Assembly: GCF_022370635.2 (NCBI RefSeq)
Contig: NZ_CP092362.2
Span: 744,001-808,000, forward strand
Origin: Mycolicibacterium crocinum
Lineage (GTDB): Bacteria; Actinomycetota; Actinomycetes; Mycobacteriales; Mycobacteriaceae
Reading direction: 5' to 3'
DNA length: 64,000 nt
In this document: positions 51,515 through 59,460 of the stretch, piece after piece
Layout of the letters: each line of letters begins with the position of its first letter
How positions within the stretch are numbered: the stretch's first letter is position 1
Made by a program: the position numbers and the translations under genes
The notes under the pieces: model-generated
The model's database searches: none
Told to the model about the DNA's origin: nothing
Seen by the model: only the letters and a program-made list of their open reading frames with translations

Positions 51515-53112
51515 CGGTGGTTCCCCAGCACCGCGGTGATGTACTGGCTACGGTCGAGCACCTCACTGGCCGCGCGGTCGGTGTAGCCGAAGATCGGTCC
51601 GGCGGCCACCGTCAACGCCAACCCGACGGCGATCAAAGCCATTGTCGGAACGAGCATTCCGACGGGCATCCGGCCGACGTCACCGCGGTCGTCGAAGGCG
51701 ACGTCCTCTGAGTAGTCATCGAGCAGCACCGAGGGTGCGGAGTCCGCCAGGGCGCCTTCGGGTGCGTCGACCCGCGACCGCCAGAACGCCTTGGTCCACA
51801 CCCGGGCCACCACGTACAGCGTCAGCAGGCTGGTCACCACCGATCCGGCGACCAGGAACCAGGCCAGAACCGAGCCGTTGGCAGTGCCCGCCTCCAAGAG
51901 CGCCACCTTGCCGATGAAGCCGGAAAATGGCGGGATGCCACCGAGATTCAGCGCAGGCACCACGAAGACGAATGCCAGCAGCGGGCTGGCGGCGGCCAGC
52001 CCACCCAGGCGTCGCAAGGTGGACGCGCCAGCCTGCCGCTCGATCAGTCCGACGACGAGGAACAGCGTGGTCTGCACGAGGATGTGGTGCGCGACGTAGT
52101 AGATCGCACCTGACATGCCCAGGCGGCTGGACAGGGCGATGCCGAACACCATGTAGCCGATGTGGCTGACAAGGGTGAATGACAGCAGCCGTTTGATGTC
52201 GCTCTGTGCGATCGCACCGAGAATGCCGACCAGCATGGTCAGCAGCGCCGCGACCAACAGCACGTTGTCGAGCCGGCCGGCGGGGAACAGCAGCGAGTGC
52301 GCCCGGATGATCGCGTACACACCGACTTTGGTGAGCAGGCCGGCGAACACCGCGGTGACCGGCGCCGGTGCGGTGGGGTAGGAGTCGGGCAGCCACGCCG
52401 AGAGCGGGAACACCGCGGCCTTGATGCCGAACGCCACCAGCAGCACCGCGAAGATCGCACTGCGGGTGCCGGTGGTGACGTCCTGCAGCCGCAGCGACAA
52501 CTCGGCCATGTTCAGCGTCCCGGTGGTCGCGTAGATCAGTGCCAGGCCGATCAGGAAGATCAGCGACGACACCATCGAGACCATGACGTAGGAGATGCCT
52601 GCGCGCACCCGCTCCTTGCTGGCGCCGATGGTCAGCAGCACGAAGCTCGCCGACAACAGCACCTCGAATCCGACGTACAGGTTGAATAGATCACCGGCCA
52701 GGAACGCCGTGCACACGCCTGCCGACAGCACGAGATAGGTGGGCAAGAAGATCGACACCGGCTGGCGGTCGTCGCCGTCCCGGATACCCTGCCCGATGGC
52801 GTAGAACACGACGGCCAGCAGCACGATCGACGACACCACCAGCATCAGCGCCGAAAGTCGGTCGACCACAAGGGTGATGCCCAGCGGTCCGAGTCCCGCA
52901 TCGGTCGGGCCCCACCCACCGACGTGCAGGGCCTGGGTGCCGTCACGGTCGGTCAGGTACAGCAGCACCGCGCACACCACCAGCACGCCGGTCAGGGCGG
53001 CAAGCGCGATCAGCCGCTGCAGCCGCGGTTTGCGGCCGGCGATCAACGTCAGCGCCGCCGCCACCAAAGGGATCAGCACCGGCAGCGGCATCAACACACC
53101 AGAGAGGCTCAT
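51511..53112 (-). CDS. mnhD: Mrp antiporter subunit D
   Basis: A 533-residue membrane protein of the NuoL/M/N-like proton-antiport family with about 14 segments. FNLYVGFEVLLSASFVLLTIG carries the membrane Glu. FPLSAWLPDSYPTAPAPVTAVFAGLLTKVGVYAI carries the conserved Pro and Lys of the ion path. The C-terminal part is cytoplasmic and acidic. It overlaps mnhC and mnhE by 4 bp on each side. Confidence 0.95.
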   Translation of the reverse strand: MSLSGVLMPLPVLIPLVAAALTLIAGRKPRLQRLIALAALTGVLVVCAVLLYLTDRDGTQALHVGGWGPTDAGLGPLGITLVVDRLSALMLVVSSIVLLAVVFYAIGQGIRDGDDRQPVSIFLPTYLVLSAGVCTAFLAGDLFNLYVGFEVLLSASFVLLTIGASKERVRAGISYVMVSMVSSLIFLIGLALIYATTGTLNMAELSLRLQDVTTGTRSAIFAVLLVAFGIKAAVFPLSAWLPDSYPTAPAPVTAVFAGLLTKVGVYAIIRAHSLLFPAGRLDNVLLVAALLTMLVGILGAIAQSDIKRLLSFTLVSHIGYMVFGIALSSRLGMSGAIYYVAHHILVQTTLFLVVGLIERQAGASTLRRLGGLAAASPLLAFVFVVPALNLGGIPPFSGFIGKVALLEAGTANGSVLAWFLVAGSVVTSLLTLYVVARVWTKAFWRSRVDAPEGALADSAPSVLLDDYSEDVAFDDRGDVGRMPVGMLVPTMALIAVGLALTVAAGPIFGYTDRAASEVLDRSQYITAVLGNHR

Positions 53113-53579
53113 CTTGACCCCTCGTGTCCGGGCAGGGCGTCGAGTTCGTCGGGCTCTTCGGTGTCGCGGGCCGGCTCGTGGTGCGGCGCGTCCTCGTCGA
53201 TCGCCGCCGCTTCGGAGTCGGACAGCTTCGACACCCGGGTGTCCTCTGGGTCGTTGCCGACCTCTTCCTCCGTCGTCAGCCGGAATGACCGGTAGGTCAA
53301 CGCCAGCACGAACGCGGCGATCCCCATCGCGATGACGATCGCCGTCAGGATCATTCCCTGGGCCAGCGGGTCAGCCGTCGTCGTCTCCGAACCGCTGGTG
53401 CGTCCGCGGATGGGCGGGTTGCCGGCCTCGCCACCGACGGTCAGGATCAACAGGTTGACCGCATTGCCAACCAGTAGCAGGCCCAACAACATTCGGGTCA
53501 GGTTGCGCGAAAGCAGCAGGTACACACCACAACTGGTGAGCCCACCGATGATGATCAGGGGAACCAGGTAGACGATCAT
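53109..53579 (-). CDS. mnhC: Mrp antiporter subunit C
   Basis: A 156-residue NuoK-like protein with three membrane segments: GVYLLLSRNLTRMLLGLLLV, GNAVNLLILTVGG and DPLAQGMILTAIVIAMGIAA. An unusually long acidic C-terminal tail of about 45 residues (rich in Glu/Asp) follows. ATG 53579 overlaps the mnhA stop by ATGA; a long frame further upstream is only the mirror of mnhA. Confidence 0.94.
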   Translation of the reverse strand: MIVYLVPLIIIGGLTSCGVYLLLSRNLTRMLLGLLLVGNAVNLLILTVGGEAGNPPIRGRTSGSETTTADPLAQGMILTAIVIAMGIAAFVLALTYRSFRLTTEEEVGNDPEDTRVSKLSDSEAAAIDEDAPHHEPARDTEEPDELDALPGHEGSR

Positions 53580-56476
53580 GATGCCCTCGCCCTCACCGCG
53601 GGGCGGGCAGCGGTGGCCAACTCCTCGTCGATGCGTGCGCCGAGGCTGCGCAGCACATCGAGCACCAGGCCCAGGACGATCAGGTAGACGCCGAGGTCGA
53701 AGAACAAGGCGGTCACGAATTTCACCGTGCCCAGCAGCGGCAGCTGCAGCGAGATCACCGCCGAGGACAACGCGGGAGCACCCATCAGCATCGAGCCGAC
53801 GGCGGTGCCGCCCGACAGCGCCAGTCCCGCGCCGAGGATCTTCCCGGCGTCCAGCGGCAGGGTTTCGCCGAGCTCGTAACGCCCGCCCGCCAGGTAGCGC
53901 AATACCAGCGCCAGGCCTGCCGTCAGTCCGCCGGCGAACCCGCCGCCGGGAGTGTTGTGACCGGTGAAGAAGAAGTACACCGACAGCACCATGATCAGCG
54001 GGAAGATCAGCCGGGTCGCGACCTCGAGCACCAGCGAACGGTTGCGCGGGTCGCGCAGTTCGCTGCCACGCAGCCAGGTGGTGTCCCCGACGGCCGGGCT
54101 GTACGCCATCGCCGGCAGCGCCCCGATGTCGGGCTGACCGGCGTCGGCCACTCGGGGTGCGGCACCGAACCGGCGGTTGCGGAACACCAGCGACGCCACG
54201 CCGGTCGCGGCGACCACCAGCACCGAGATCTCCCCAAGGGTGTCCCAGGCTCGAATGTCGACCAGCAGCACGTTGACGGTGTTGGATCCGTGGCCGCGGT
54301 AATAGGCGGCGTCCGGCAGCAGATCGGCGATCGGCGTGCCGGTGCGGGCGGCCATCGCGAACGCGGCCAGGGTGGCGACGGTGGCGCCGACGGCCAGCGC
54401 GAGCCCGATCCGGGGCAGCCGGAAACGCCGGGACTCCTCGGTCTCGGCGGGCAGGGTGCGCAACACCAGCACGAAGATCACCAGCGTCAGCGTCTCCACC
54501 AGAAATTGCGTCAGCGCAAGGTCGGGCGCGCCGTGGAAGGCGAAGATCGCGCCGCAGCCGTAACCGGTGATACCGACCAACAGCACCGCAGCCAGCCGGT
54601 TGCGCATCACGGTGGCGGCGACCGCGGCCGCCAGGATCAGCAGGCCCACCACCGGCTGAACCAGCGAGTCCCACAGCCGGATCTCGGGGTGGTCGCGCGG
54701 ACCGAATGCCAGGACGATGACAGGGAACAAGACGAGCGTCGACAGGATCACCGACTGGGTGACTGGAATCGATCCGCGTTGGGTGATGGCGGTCAGCCGC
54801 ACCGAGACAACGTCGGCGCCGCGGATCACCGCGTCGTAGATCCGGTCGGCGTTGCCGAGCGGCAGCCAGGAACCCAGCTGCGCCAGGCGCAGACGCTCGC
54901 GGCTGACGAACGCCCCGATGCCGATCGCCAGCACCAGTGCCGACAGCAGCAGCGGGAGGCCGAAGCCGTGCCACAGCTCCAGCGTGTAGCGGCCGTCCTC
55001 GGCGCCCGCGGCCGGCACGCTCTCGGCGTAGGCGTCCAGGGTGGTGTCCAGGCGGCTGGGCACCAGACCGAAGAACAGTCCGGCCGCGGCCAGTATCGCG
55101 GGTGCGACCAGGAAGGTGGCCGGCGGCCGATGCAGGTTGGCCACCAGGATGGTGGGACCTCCAGATCCCTTGCGGGCGAACGCACCCCACAGGAATCGCA
55201 GGCTGTAGATGGTGGTGAAGACCGAGCCGGTCACCACGCCGGCGAGCACGACGGGCGCCCATCCGCCGAGGGATTGGCTGTGCGCGATGGTTTCGAAGTC
55301 GGCCTCTTTGGCGACGAAGCCGAGGAACGGTGGCAAGGCGGCCATGCTCGCGGTCGCCCCGGCGGCGATGACGAACAACCCTGGCATGCTCCTGCCGAGC
55401 CAGGCCAGCCTGCGGATGTCGCGGGTCCCCGTCGAATGGTCGATAACGCCGACGACCATGAACAGCGTGGCTTTGAACAGCGCGTGCGCGCACAGCATGG
55501 CCAGCCCGGCCAACATCAGGTCCTGACCGCCGCCGCCGACCATCACTGTGATGAAGCCGAGCTGGCTGACCGTGCCGAACGCGAGGATCAGTTTGAGGTC
55601 GTTCTCTCGGACCGCGCGCCAGCCGGCCAGCAGCATGGTCAGCACACCGAGCGTGATCACGGTGGGGCGCCAGCCGGGGGAGTCGGCGAACCCCGGCGTG
55701 AGCCGCGCGATCAGGTACACGCCTGCCTTGACCATCGCGGCCGCATGTAGATATGCGCTGACCGGGGTCGGCGCGGCCATCGCGCCCGGCAGCCAGAAGT
55801 GGAACGGCACGATCGCGGACTTGGACAGTGCGCCGACGAGGACAAGGACGATGCCGACCGCGACGGCGGTGCCATGCGGGGCGTCGGCTACCAAGTCGGA
55901 GAGCAGGTAAGTGCCGGCGGAATGGCCGAGGATCACGATGCCGGCCAGCATGGCCAGCCCACCGGCGGTGGTGACCAGCAGGGCCTGCATGGCGGCCCGA
56001 CGGCTGGTGGCGCGCTCCGCGTAGTGGCCGACCAGCAGGAACGACAACACCGTGGTCAGTTCCCAGAACGTGTAGAGCAGCAGCATGTTGTCGCTGACCA
56101 CCAAGCCGAACATGGCTCCGGAGAACGCGACGAGCTCCGCGGCGAAGCTGGGCAGTCGGTTCTCGGTGTGGCCGTCTCGGTGGTGGAAGTACTCCGCGCA
56201 GTAGAACAGCACCAGCGCGCCGATGCCCAGAACGAGGACGCTCATGATCGCGGTCAGCGTGTCGAAGCGCAGGGTGATGTTCATCGACAGCTCGGGCACC
56301 CAGGGGATGTCCACTCGGGCGGCGGACTGGCCGGCGCGCGGCCAGTTGAGCCCCACCCAGACCAGCGACCCCGCGGGCACCAGGGCAAGCGGATAAAAGG
56401 CCAGCCGTCCCCATCGCCACACAAGCGCCGGCGCCACGGCGGCGGCGATCGCGTGCGCGATCAGGATGACGAGCAT
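53576..56476 (-). CDS. mnhA: Mrp antiporter subunit A with fused MnhB domain
   Basis: A 966-residue protein. The N-terminal two thirds are the NuoL-like antiporter domain: LLYTFWELTTVLSFLLVGHY, SAIVPFHFWLPGAMAAPTPVSAYLHAA and AHALFKATLFMVVGVID. An MrpA C-terminal part follows (ITGYGCGAIFAFHGAPDLALTQFLVET), then an MnhB domain (FFFTGHNTPGGGFAGGLTAGLAL). No separate mnhB is present, so A and B are fused, as is common in actinobacteria. It heads the operon. Mrp complexes exchange Na+ or K+ for protons. Confidence 0.96.
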   Translation of the reverse strand: MLVILIAHAIAAAVAPALVWRWGRLAFYPLALVPAGSLVWVGLNWPRAGQSAARVDIPWVPELSMNITLRFDTLTAIMSVLVLGIGALVLFYCAEYFHHRDGHTENRLPSFAAELVAFSGAMFGLVVSDNMLLLYTFWELTTVLSFLLVGHYAERATSRRAAMQALLVTTAGGLAMLAGIVILGHSAGTYLLSDLVADAPHGTAVAVGIVLVLVGALSKSAIVPFHFWLPGAMAAPTPVSAYLHAAAMVKAGVYLIARLTPGFADSPGWRPTVITLGVLTMLLAGWRAVRENDLKLILAFGTVSQLGFITVMVGGGGQDLMLAGLAMLCAHALFKATLFMVVGVIDHSTGTRDIRRLAWLGRSMPGLFVIAAGATASMAALPPFLGFVAKEADFETIAHSQSLGGWAPVVLAGVVTGSVFTTIYSLRFLWGAFARKGSGGPTILVANLHRPPATFLVAPAILAAAGLFFGLVPSRLDTTLDAYAESVPAAGAEDGRYTLELWHGFGLPLLLSALVLAIGIGAFVSRERLRLAQLGSWLPLGNADRIYDAVIRGADVVSVRLTAITQRGSIPVTQSVILSTLVLFPVIVLAFGPRDHPEIRLWDSLVQPVVGLLILAAAVAATVMRNRLAAVLLVGITGYGCGAIFAFHGAPDLALTQFLVETLTLVIFVLVLRTLPAETEESRRFRLPRIGLALAVGATVATLAAFAMAARTGTPIADLLPDAAYYRGHGSNTVNVLLVDIRAWDTLGEISVLVVAATGVASLVFRNRRFGAAPRVADAGQPDIGALPAMAYSPAVGDTTWLRGSELRDPRNRSLVLEVATRLIFPLIMVLSVYFFFTGHNTPGGGFAGGLTAGLALVLRYLAGGRYELGETLPLDAGKILGAGLALSGGTAVGSMLMGAPALSSAVISLQLPLLGTVKFVTALFFDLGVYLIVLGLVLDVLRSLGARIDEELATAARPAVRARAS

Positions 56477-56594
56477 GGCACTCCGATCTGTGGATGCGCG
56501 GTCGGGGTGTCAGCCAAAGGTTTTCGGCTATGTCCTGACAGCAGTCTACGTGGTTGACGGCGCGGCAGAATCTCCGGTCAGAGTGCGGTTGTGC

Positions 56595-56984
56595 TCAGCG
56601 TTGCGGTGTCGGTGCTGAAAGTGCTTGCTCGGCAATATGTTTCAGCATCCGGCGGACGACCACCCGGTGCCCACCCGATCCGATCACCAGGGCTCGGTAG
56701 ATCTTCCCCTTGAAGCCGGGAAAGGCCGCCCAGGTCTGCGCCGCCACCCGGGTTCCTCCGTCGGTGTCCGAGAGCAGAAAGATCAGCTTGTACTTCGCGA
56801 ACCAGTGCCGGCCTCTTAGGGCGAAGCGGTCCGGTTGCTCGGCGGTGTCGAGGGTGAACCCGAACGGGACCGTCGTGGGGTCGTCAGGGTTGCTGCACAT
56901 CGTTCGCAGTACCGCGTGCCACGTCGTTGCCCGATCCACGGGAACGGTTATGGCATGCTCATCAATATAGGGTAAACGTTCCAT
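56595..56984 (-). CDS. SRPBCC-like protein divergent from TetR
   Basis: A 129-residue protein with a START-like pattern: YIDEHAITVPVDRATTWHAVLR, FALRGRHWFAKYKLIFLL, then TWAAFPGFKGKIYRALVIG. It probably binds a hydrophobic ligand. ATG 56984 has TACAGT 8 nt upstream. Only 21 bp separate it from the divergent TetR start, so both promoters and the TetR site must overlap; it is the likely main target of that regulator. Confidence 0.8.
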   Translation of the reverse strand: MERLPYIDEHAITVPVDRATTWHAVLRTMCSNPDDPTTVPFGFTLDTAEQPDRFALRGRHWFAKYKLIFLLSDTDGGTRVAAQTWAAFPGFKGKIYRALVIGSGGHRVVVRRMLKHIAEQALSAPTPQR

Positions 56985-56992
56985 ATAGAAGG

Positions 56993-56998
56993 ACTGTA
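56993..56998 (-). promoter_or_regulatory. -10 box of the SRPBCC gene (leaderless)
   Basis: TACAGT on the minus strand lies 8 nt before ATG 56984, inside the 21-bp gap to the TetR gene. Confidence 0.5.
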
Positions 56999-57005
56999 CT
57001 AGATC

Positions 57006-57605
57006 GTGGCACCACCGCGGAAGCATGAAACCGACGCCATCCTGGATGCGGCGCGCCGGCTCGTCCTAGCCGAGGGGCCGCGAGCGACCAGCGTCGCCGC
57101 CATCGCCAAAGTCAGTGGCGCGCCGGTGGGCACGCTGTATCACCGGTTCGGCAATCGCGACGGTGTGGTGACGGCGGTATGGCTGCGTGCGCTTGAGCGC
57201 TTTCAGGCCCGGGCGATGGCGGCGTCCGGCTCGGATCCGCTGGAGGTTGCGGTCCAGATGGCGGTGGCAACGGTCGACTTCGCGCGGGACTGCGCCGAGG
57301 ACGCGCGGCTGCTGCTGACCATCCGGCCCGATGATCTGCGCGACGCCGAACCCGACCCCGAGTTCACCACCACGTTGGCAGCGATGAATGCGCCGCTCGT
57401 GGATCGGGTGACGGAGCTGGCTCGCCAGTTGTACGGACGTGGGGACGCGCGCAGTGTCGACGCCGTGACCAGGGCGGTGGTCGACCTGCCCTACGCCGTG
57501 GTGCGTCGGCACGCGCGCGACGAGGGGATGCCGGCGTGGGTGCGGACCGATGTCGCGACGTCGGTTCGGGCCCTATTGGCGGCCCATTCGGGCGACCCGG
57601 TCTAG
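57006..57605 (+). CDS. TetR-family transcriptional regulator
   Basis: A 199-residue repressor. The N-terminal helix-turn-helix is complete: DAILDAARRLVLAEG, TSVAAIAKVSGAPVGTLYHRFGNRDGV. The ligand domain is variable. It is divergent from an SRPBCC gene and probably controls it. A GAAGG lies 11 nt before GTG 57006. The stop shares CTAG (57602-57605) with the convergent next gene. Confidence 0.93.
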   Translation: MAPPRKHETDAILDAARRLVLAEGPRATSVAAIAKVSGAPVGTLYHRFGNRDGVVTAVWLRALERFQARAMAASGSDPLEVAVQMAVATVDFARDCAEDARLLLTIRPDDLRDAEPDPEFTTTLAAMNAPLVDRVTELARQLYGRGDARSVDAVTRAVVDLPYAVVRRHARDEGMPAWVRTDVATSVRALLAAHSGDPV

Positions 57606-58360
57606 TGCTGCAGATACGTCACGGTTTGCACGGCATTGGCCGCCGGGTTCGCGGTGTAGAGGATGTCGGTCGTGCCCGACGCGCTTCCCGTCATGCGGGC
57701 TCTGCTGGCATCGCCGCTCGCGGCGATGGCAATTCCGCCCGCGTTCGACAGTTGGTCGGGGTGCCGATACGCGAAGTTGCAGTTCGCCGGGCCGCCCTTG
57801 GCGCGGCGCTTGCCCTTGAGGAATCCAGTTGCGCCCGAAGCGATCCGGGGCGGACAGCTCGCGACGTTGGTGGTGATCTCCGGAACGAAGATCAGGTCGT
57901 GGTCGCATGTGTTGGTGAGCTCGAACTCCCAGCCGTTGTAGTTCGGCCCCCAGAGGTCGGGCCAACTGAAGACGACAACCTGTGGCCGGTCGCCGGGGGT
58001 GTCGGGGAAATCGACCGACATGCGCTGGTCGTAGTCCTGCGCGATCTCGCGGGTGATGGTGCCGTCGGCGTAGGCCGCGATGGAGATCCGGGCGCTGGTC
58101 GACCCGCATCGGTACCCGAGGTCGGCGTTGGCCGGACCATCGAAGACGAAGGGCGGCGACGAACTCTTGATGCCCTTGGCGTATCCGATGTGGCCGGCCT
58201 TGATCGGGCCGTCGGCCCGGTCGATGTTCGAGGTTCCGAAGTAGATCGGCACGAGGTCGACTGGGGTTTGATTGTGGATTTCGAATTCCCACCCGTCGCG
58301 GTTGCGGCCCCAGTCGAATTGGAACAGCTTGTCACGCAGTATGTTCAGTGTCGCGGTCAT
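57602..58360 (-). CDS. Protein of unknown function with internal duplication
   Basis: A 252-residue protein without signal peptide that I do not recognise. It contains two related halves. The first has NRDGWEFEIHNQTPVDLVPI with GHIGYAKGIK. The second has NYNGWEFELTNTCDHDLIFV with GATGFLKGKR. Each half later has a Cys-containing strand (LGYRCGS, ANCNFAYRH). The pattern suggests two beta-sandwich domains, perhaps binding a ligand or membrane; aegerolysin- or lectin-like folds are possible only as guesses. It follows a structured inverted-repeat region and is convergent with TetR. Confidence 0.7.
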   Translation of the reverse strand: MTATLNILRDKLFQFDWGRNRDGWEFEIHNQTPVDLVPIYFGTSNIDRADGPIKAGHIGYAKGIKSSSPPFVFDGPANADLGYRCGSTSARISIAAYADGTITREIAQDYDQRMSVDFPDTPGDRPQVVVFSWPDLWGPNYNGWEFELTNTCDHDLIFVPEITTNVASCPPRIASGATGFLKGKRRAKGGPANCNFAYRHPDQLSNAGGIAIAASGDASRARMTGSASGTTDILYTANPAANAVQTVTYLQH

Positions 58361-58366
58361 GGTGTT

Positions 58367-58497
58367 CCTTCTGCCGGTGCCCGATGTGTCAGTGGCAGTA
58401 AGGATCCCGCAGAATCTTGGCGTGCGCGTCGGCCGATCGGTGGGTTGAGAGGACGAAACCGCTGTCCACCGATCGGAGTACTGCTACCGGCAGAAGG
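58367..58497. repeat. MITE-like region with nested inverted repeats
   Basis: Perfect 12-bp terminal inverted repeats CCTTCTGCCGGT (58367-58378) and ACCGGCAGAAGG (58486-58497) enclose 107 bp. A second perfect pair of 11 bp, CCGATCGGTGG (58433-58443) and CCACCGATCGG (58466-58476), lies inside. The right arm overlaps the end of the DUF1707 gene. No target duplication is evident. It could be a small non-autonomous element or a structured terminator. Confidence 0.65.
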
Positions 58498-58915
58498 TGC
58501 GCACCGGAAGTATGTGGCCCAGCAGTCCGATGGCCCCGCCGAGGATCGGCCATACCGGCCAGAAGTATGCGGTCTCGCCGGTGGTGAGCGCGACGGCCAG
58601 CCACACCGCCAGGACGATCGCGACCATCGCCAGGTAGCCGGCCAGATGGAACCGCACCGAGGCGCGGGCGGCCTTCTTGCGTGCCGCGATGCGACGGGGG
58701 TCGCTCCGTCGCACGTGGTCGACGGGTAGGTCGGCCAGCACGCGGCGCAACTGGTCGGCGCTTTCCGCGGCGAATGCGGCTTGGACCCGAGTCTCGTACT
58801 CGGCAAGATCGAAGTATCCCTGGGCGAGGGCCAGGGACAGCAGGTCAGCGGTATTTTCCCGGTCGCGATCTCCGACCCGGACAGCGGCGATGCTCATACC
58901 GTCCAACTCTGACAT
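58484..58915 (-). CDS. DUF1707 membrane protein
   Basis: A 143-residue protein. The N-terminal DUF1707 domain reads VRVGDRDRENTADLLSLALAQGYFDLAEYETRV and QLRRVLADLP. A basic stretch and two membrane segments (residues about 92-112 and 122-138) follow. The domain is common in actinobacteria and its role is unknown. Its last codons lie in the right arm of the inverted repeat at 58486-58497. Confidence 0.88.
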   Translation of the reverse strand: MSELDGMSIAAVRVGDRDRENTADLLSLALAQGYFDLAEYETRVQAAFAAESADQLRRVLADLPVDHVRRSDPRRIAARKKAARASVRFHLAGYLAMVAIVLAVWLAVALTTGETAYFWPVWPILGGAIGLLGHILPVRTFCR

Positions 58916-58955
58916 GTCACTAGTGGACTGTCAATGGGTGTTGTTGAATGGCGGC

Positions 58956-59405
58956 ATGGTCGAGCAGGACAAAATCGTCAGCGCGAGCAAGCGGATTGCC
59001 GCACCCGCCGCGAGCATCTTCGAACTGATCGCCGACCCGGCACGCCAGCCGGAATGGGACGGCAACGACAACCTCGCGCAGGCCGCGCCGGGTCAACGAG
59101 TGCGCGCCGTGGGGGACGTGTTCGTCATGACGCTGAGTCACGGCCCGGTCCGAGAGAACCACGTCGTCGAGTTCGACGAGGGCCGCCTGATCGCGTGGCG
59201 CCCGTCGGAGCCGGCCTCCGCCCCGCCGGGACACCTGTGGCGCTGGGAGCTGGAGGCGGCTGATGACGGGACCACCGTGGTCACGCACACCTACGACTGG
59301 ACCGAGTTGAACGACCCCGAGCGACTCCCACGGGCGCGGGCCACCACGGCCGACAAACTGCGGGCCTCGATCGACCGCCTTGCCGCGCTCGCTGAAAAGG
59401 GTTAG
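58956..59405 (+). CDS. SRPBCC family protein (polyketide cyclase-like)
   Basis: A 149-residue START-like protein: SASKRIAAPAASIFELIADPARQPEWDG at the N-terminus, MTLSHGPVRENHVVEFDEGRLIAWRP in the middle and a C-terminal helix ADKLRASIDRLAALAEKG. It is the third SRPBCC gene of the window and not closely alike to the others. ATG 58956 places the domain at the start; the frame runs upstream into the divergent DUF1707 gene without need. Confidence 0.85.
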   Translation: MVEQDKIVSASKRIAAPAASIFELIADPARQPEWDGNDNLAQAAPGQRVRAVGDVFVMTLSHGPVRENHVVEFDEGRLIAWRPSEPASAPPGHLWRWELEAADDGTTVVTHTYDWTELNDPERLPRARATTADKLRASIDRLAALAEKG

Positions 59406-59460
59406 CGCCCCTGCTTGATGGGCCGGCTCCTCCTCCTTGCTCGTCCCTCGCGCGGCATCG

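Noticed and set aside
53957..55750. 597-residue plus-strand frame opposite mnhA
   Set aside because: Gln/His/Arg-rich shadow of a conserved membrane protein gene, a common effect of high GC.
53580..56420. Very long minus-strand frame in another phase over mnhA, continuous with mnhC
   Set aside because: The composition is Arg/Gly-rich and only the last 156 residues match a family (MnhC). mnhA in its own frame is fully conserved.
56940..57005. TetR operator between the SRPBCC and TetR genes
   Set aside because: The best candidate, GGTAAACGTTCC, is only partly symmetrical and lies within the SRPBCC coding start, so I could not support a defined site.
59406..59460. Possible repeat in the gap before the AAA ATPase stop (GCTCCTCCTCCTTGCTCG)
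   Set aside because: It reminds me of a recurrent mycobacterial gene-end sequence, but I have no second copy in the window to compare.
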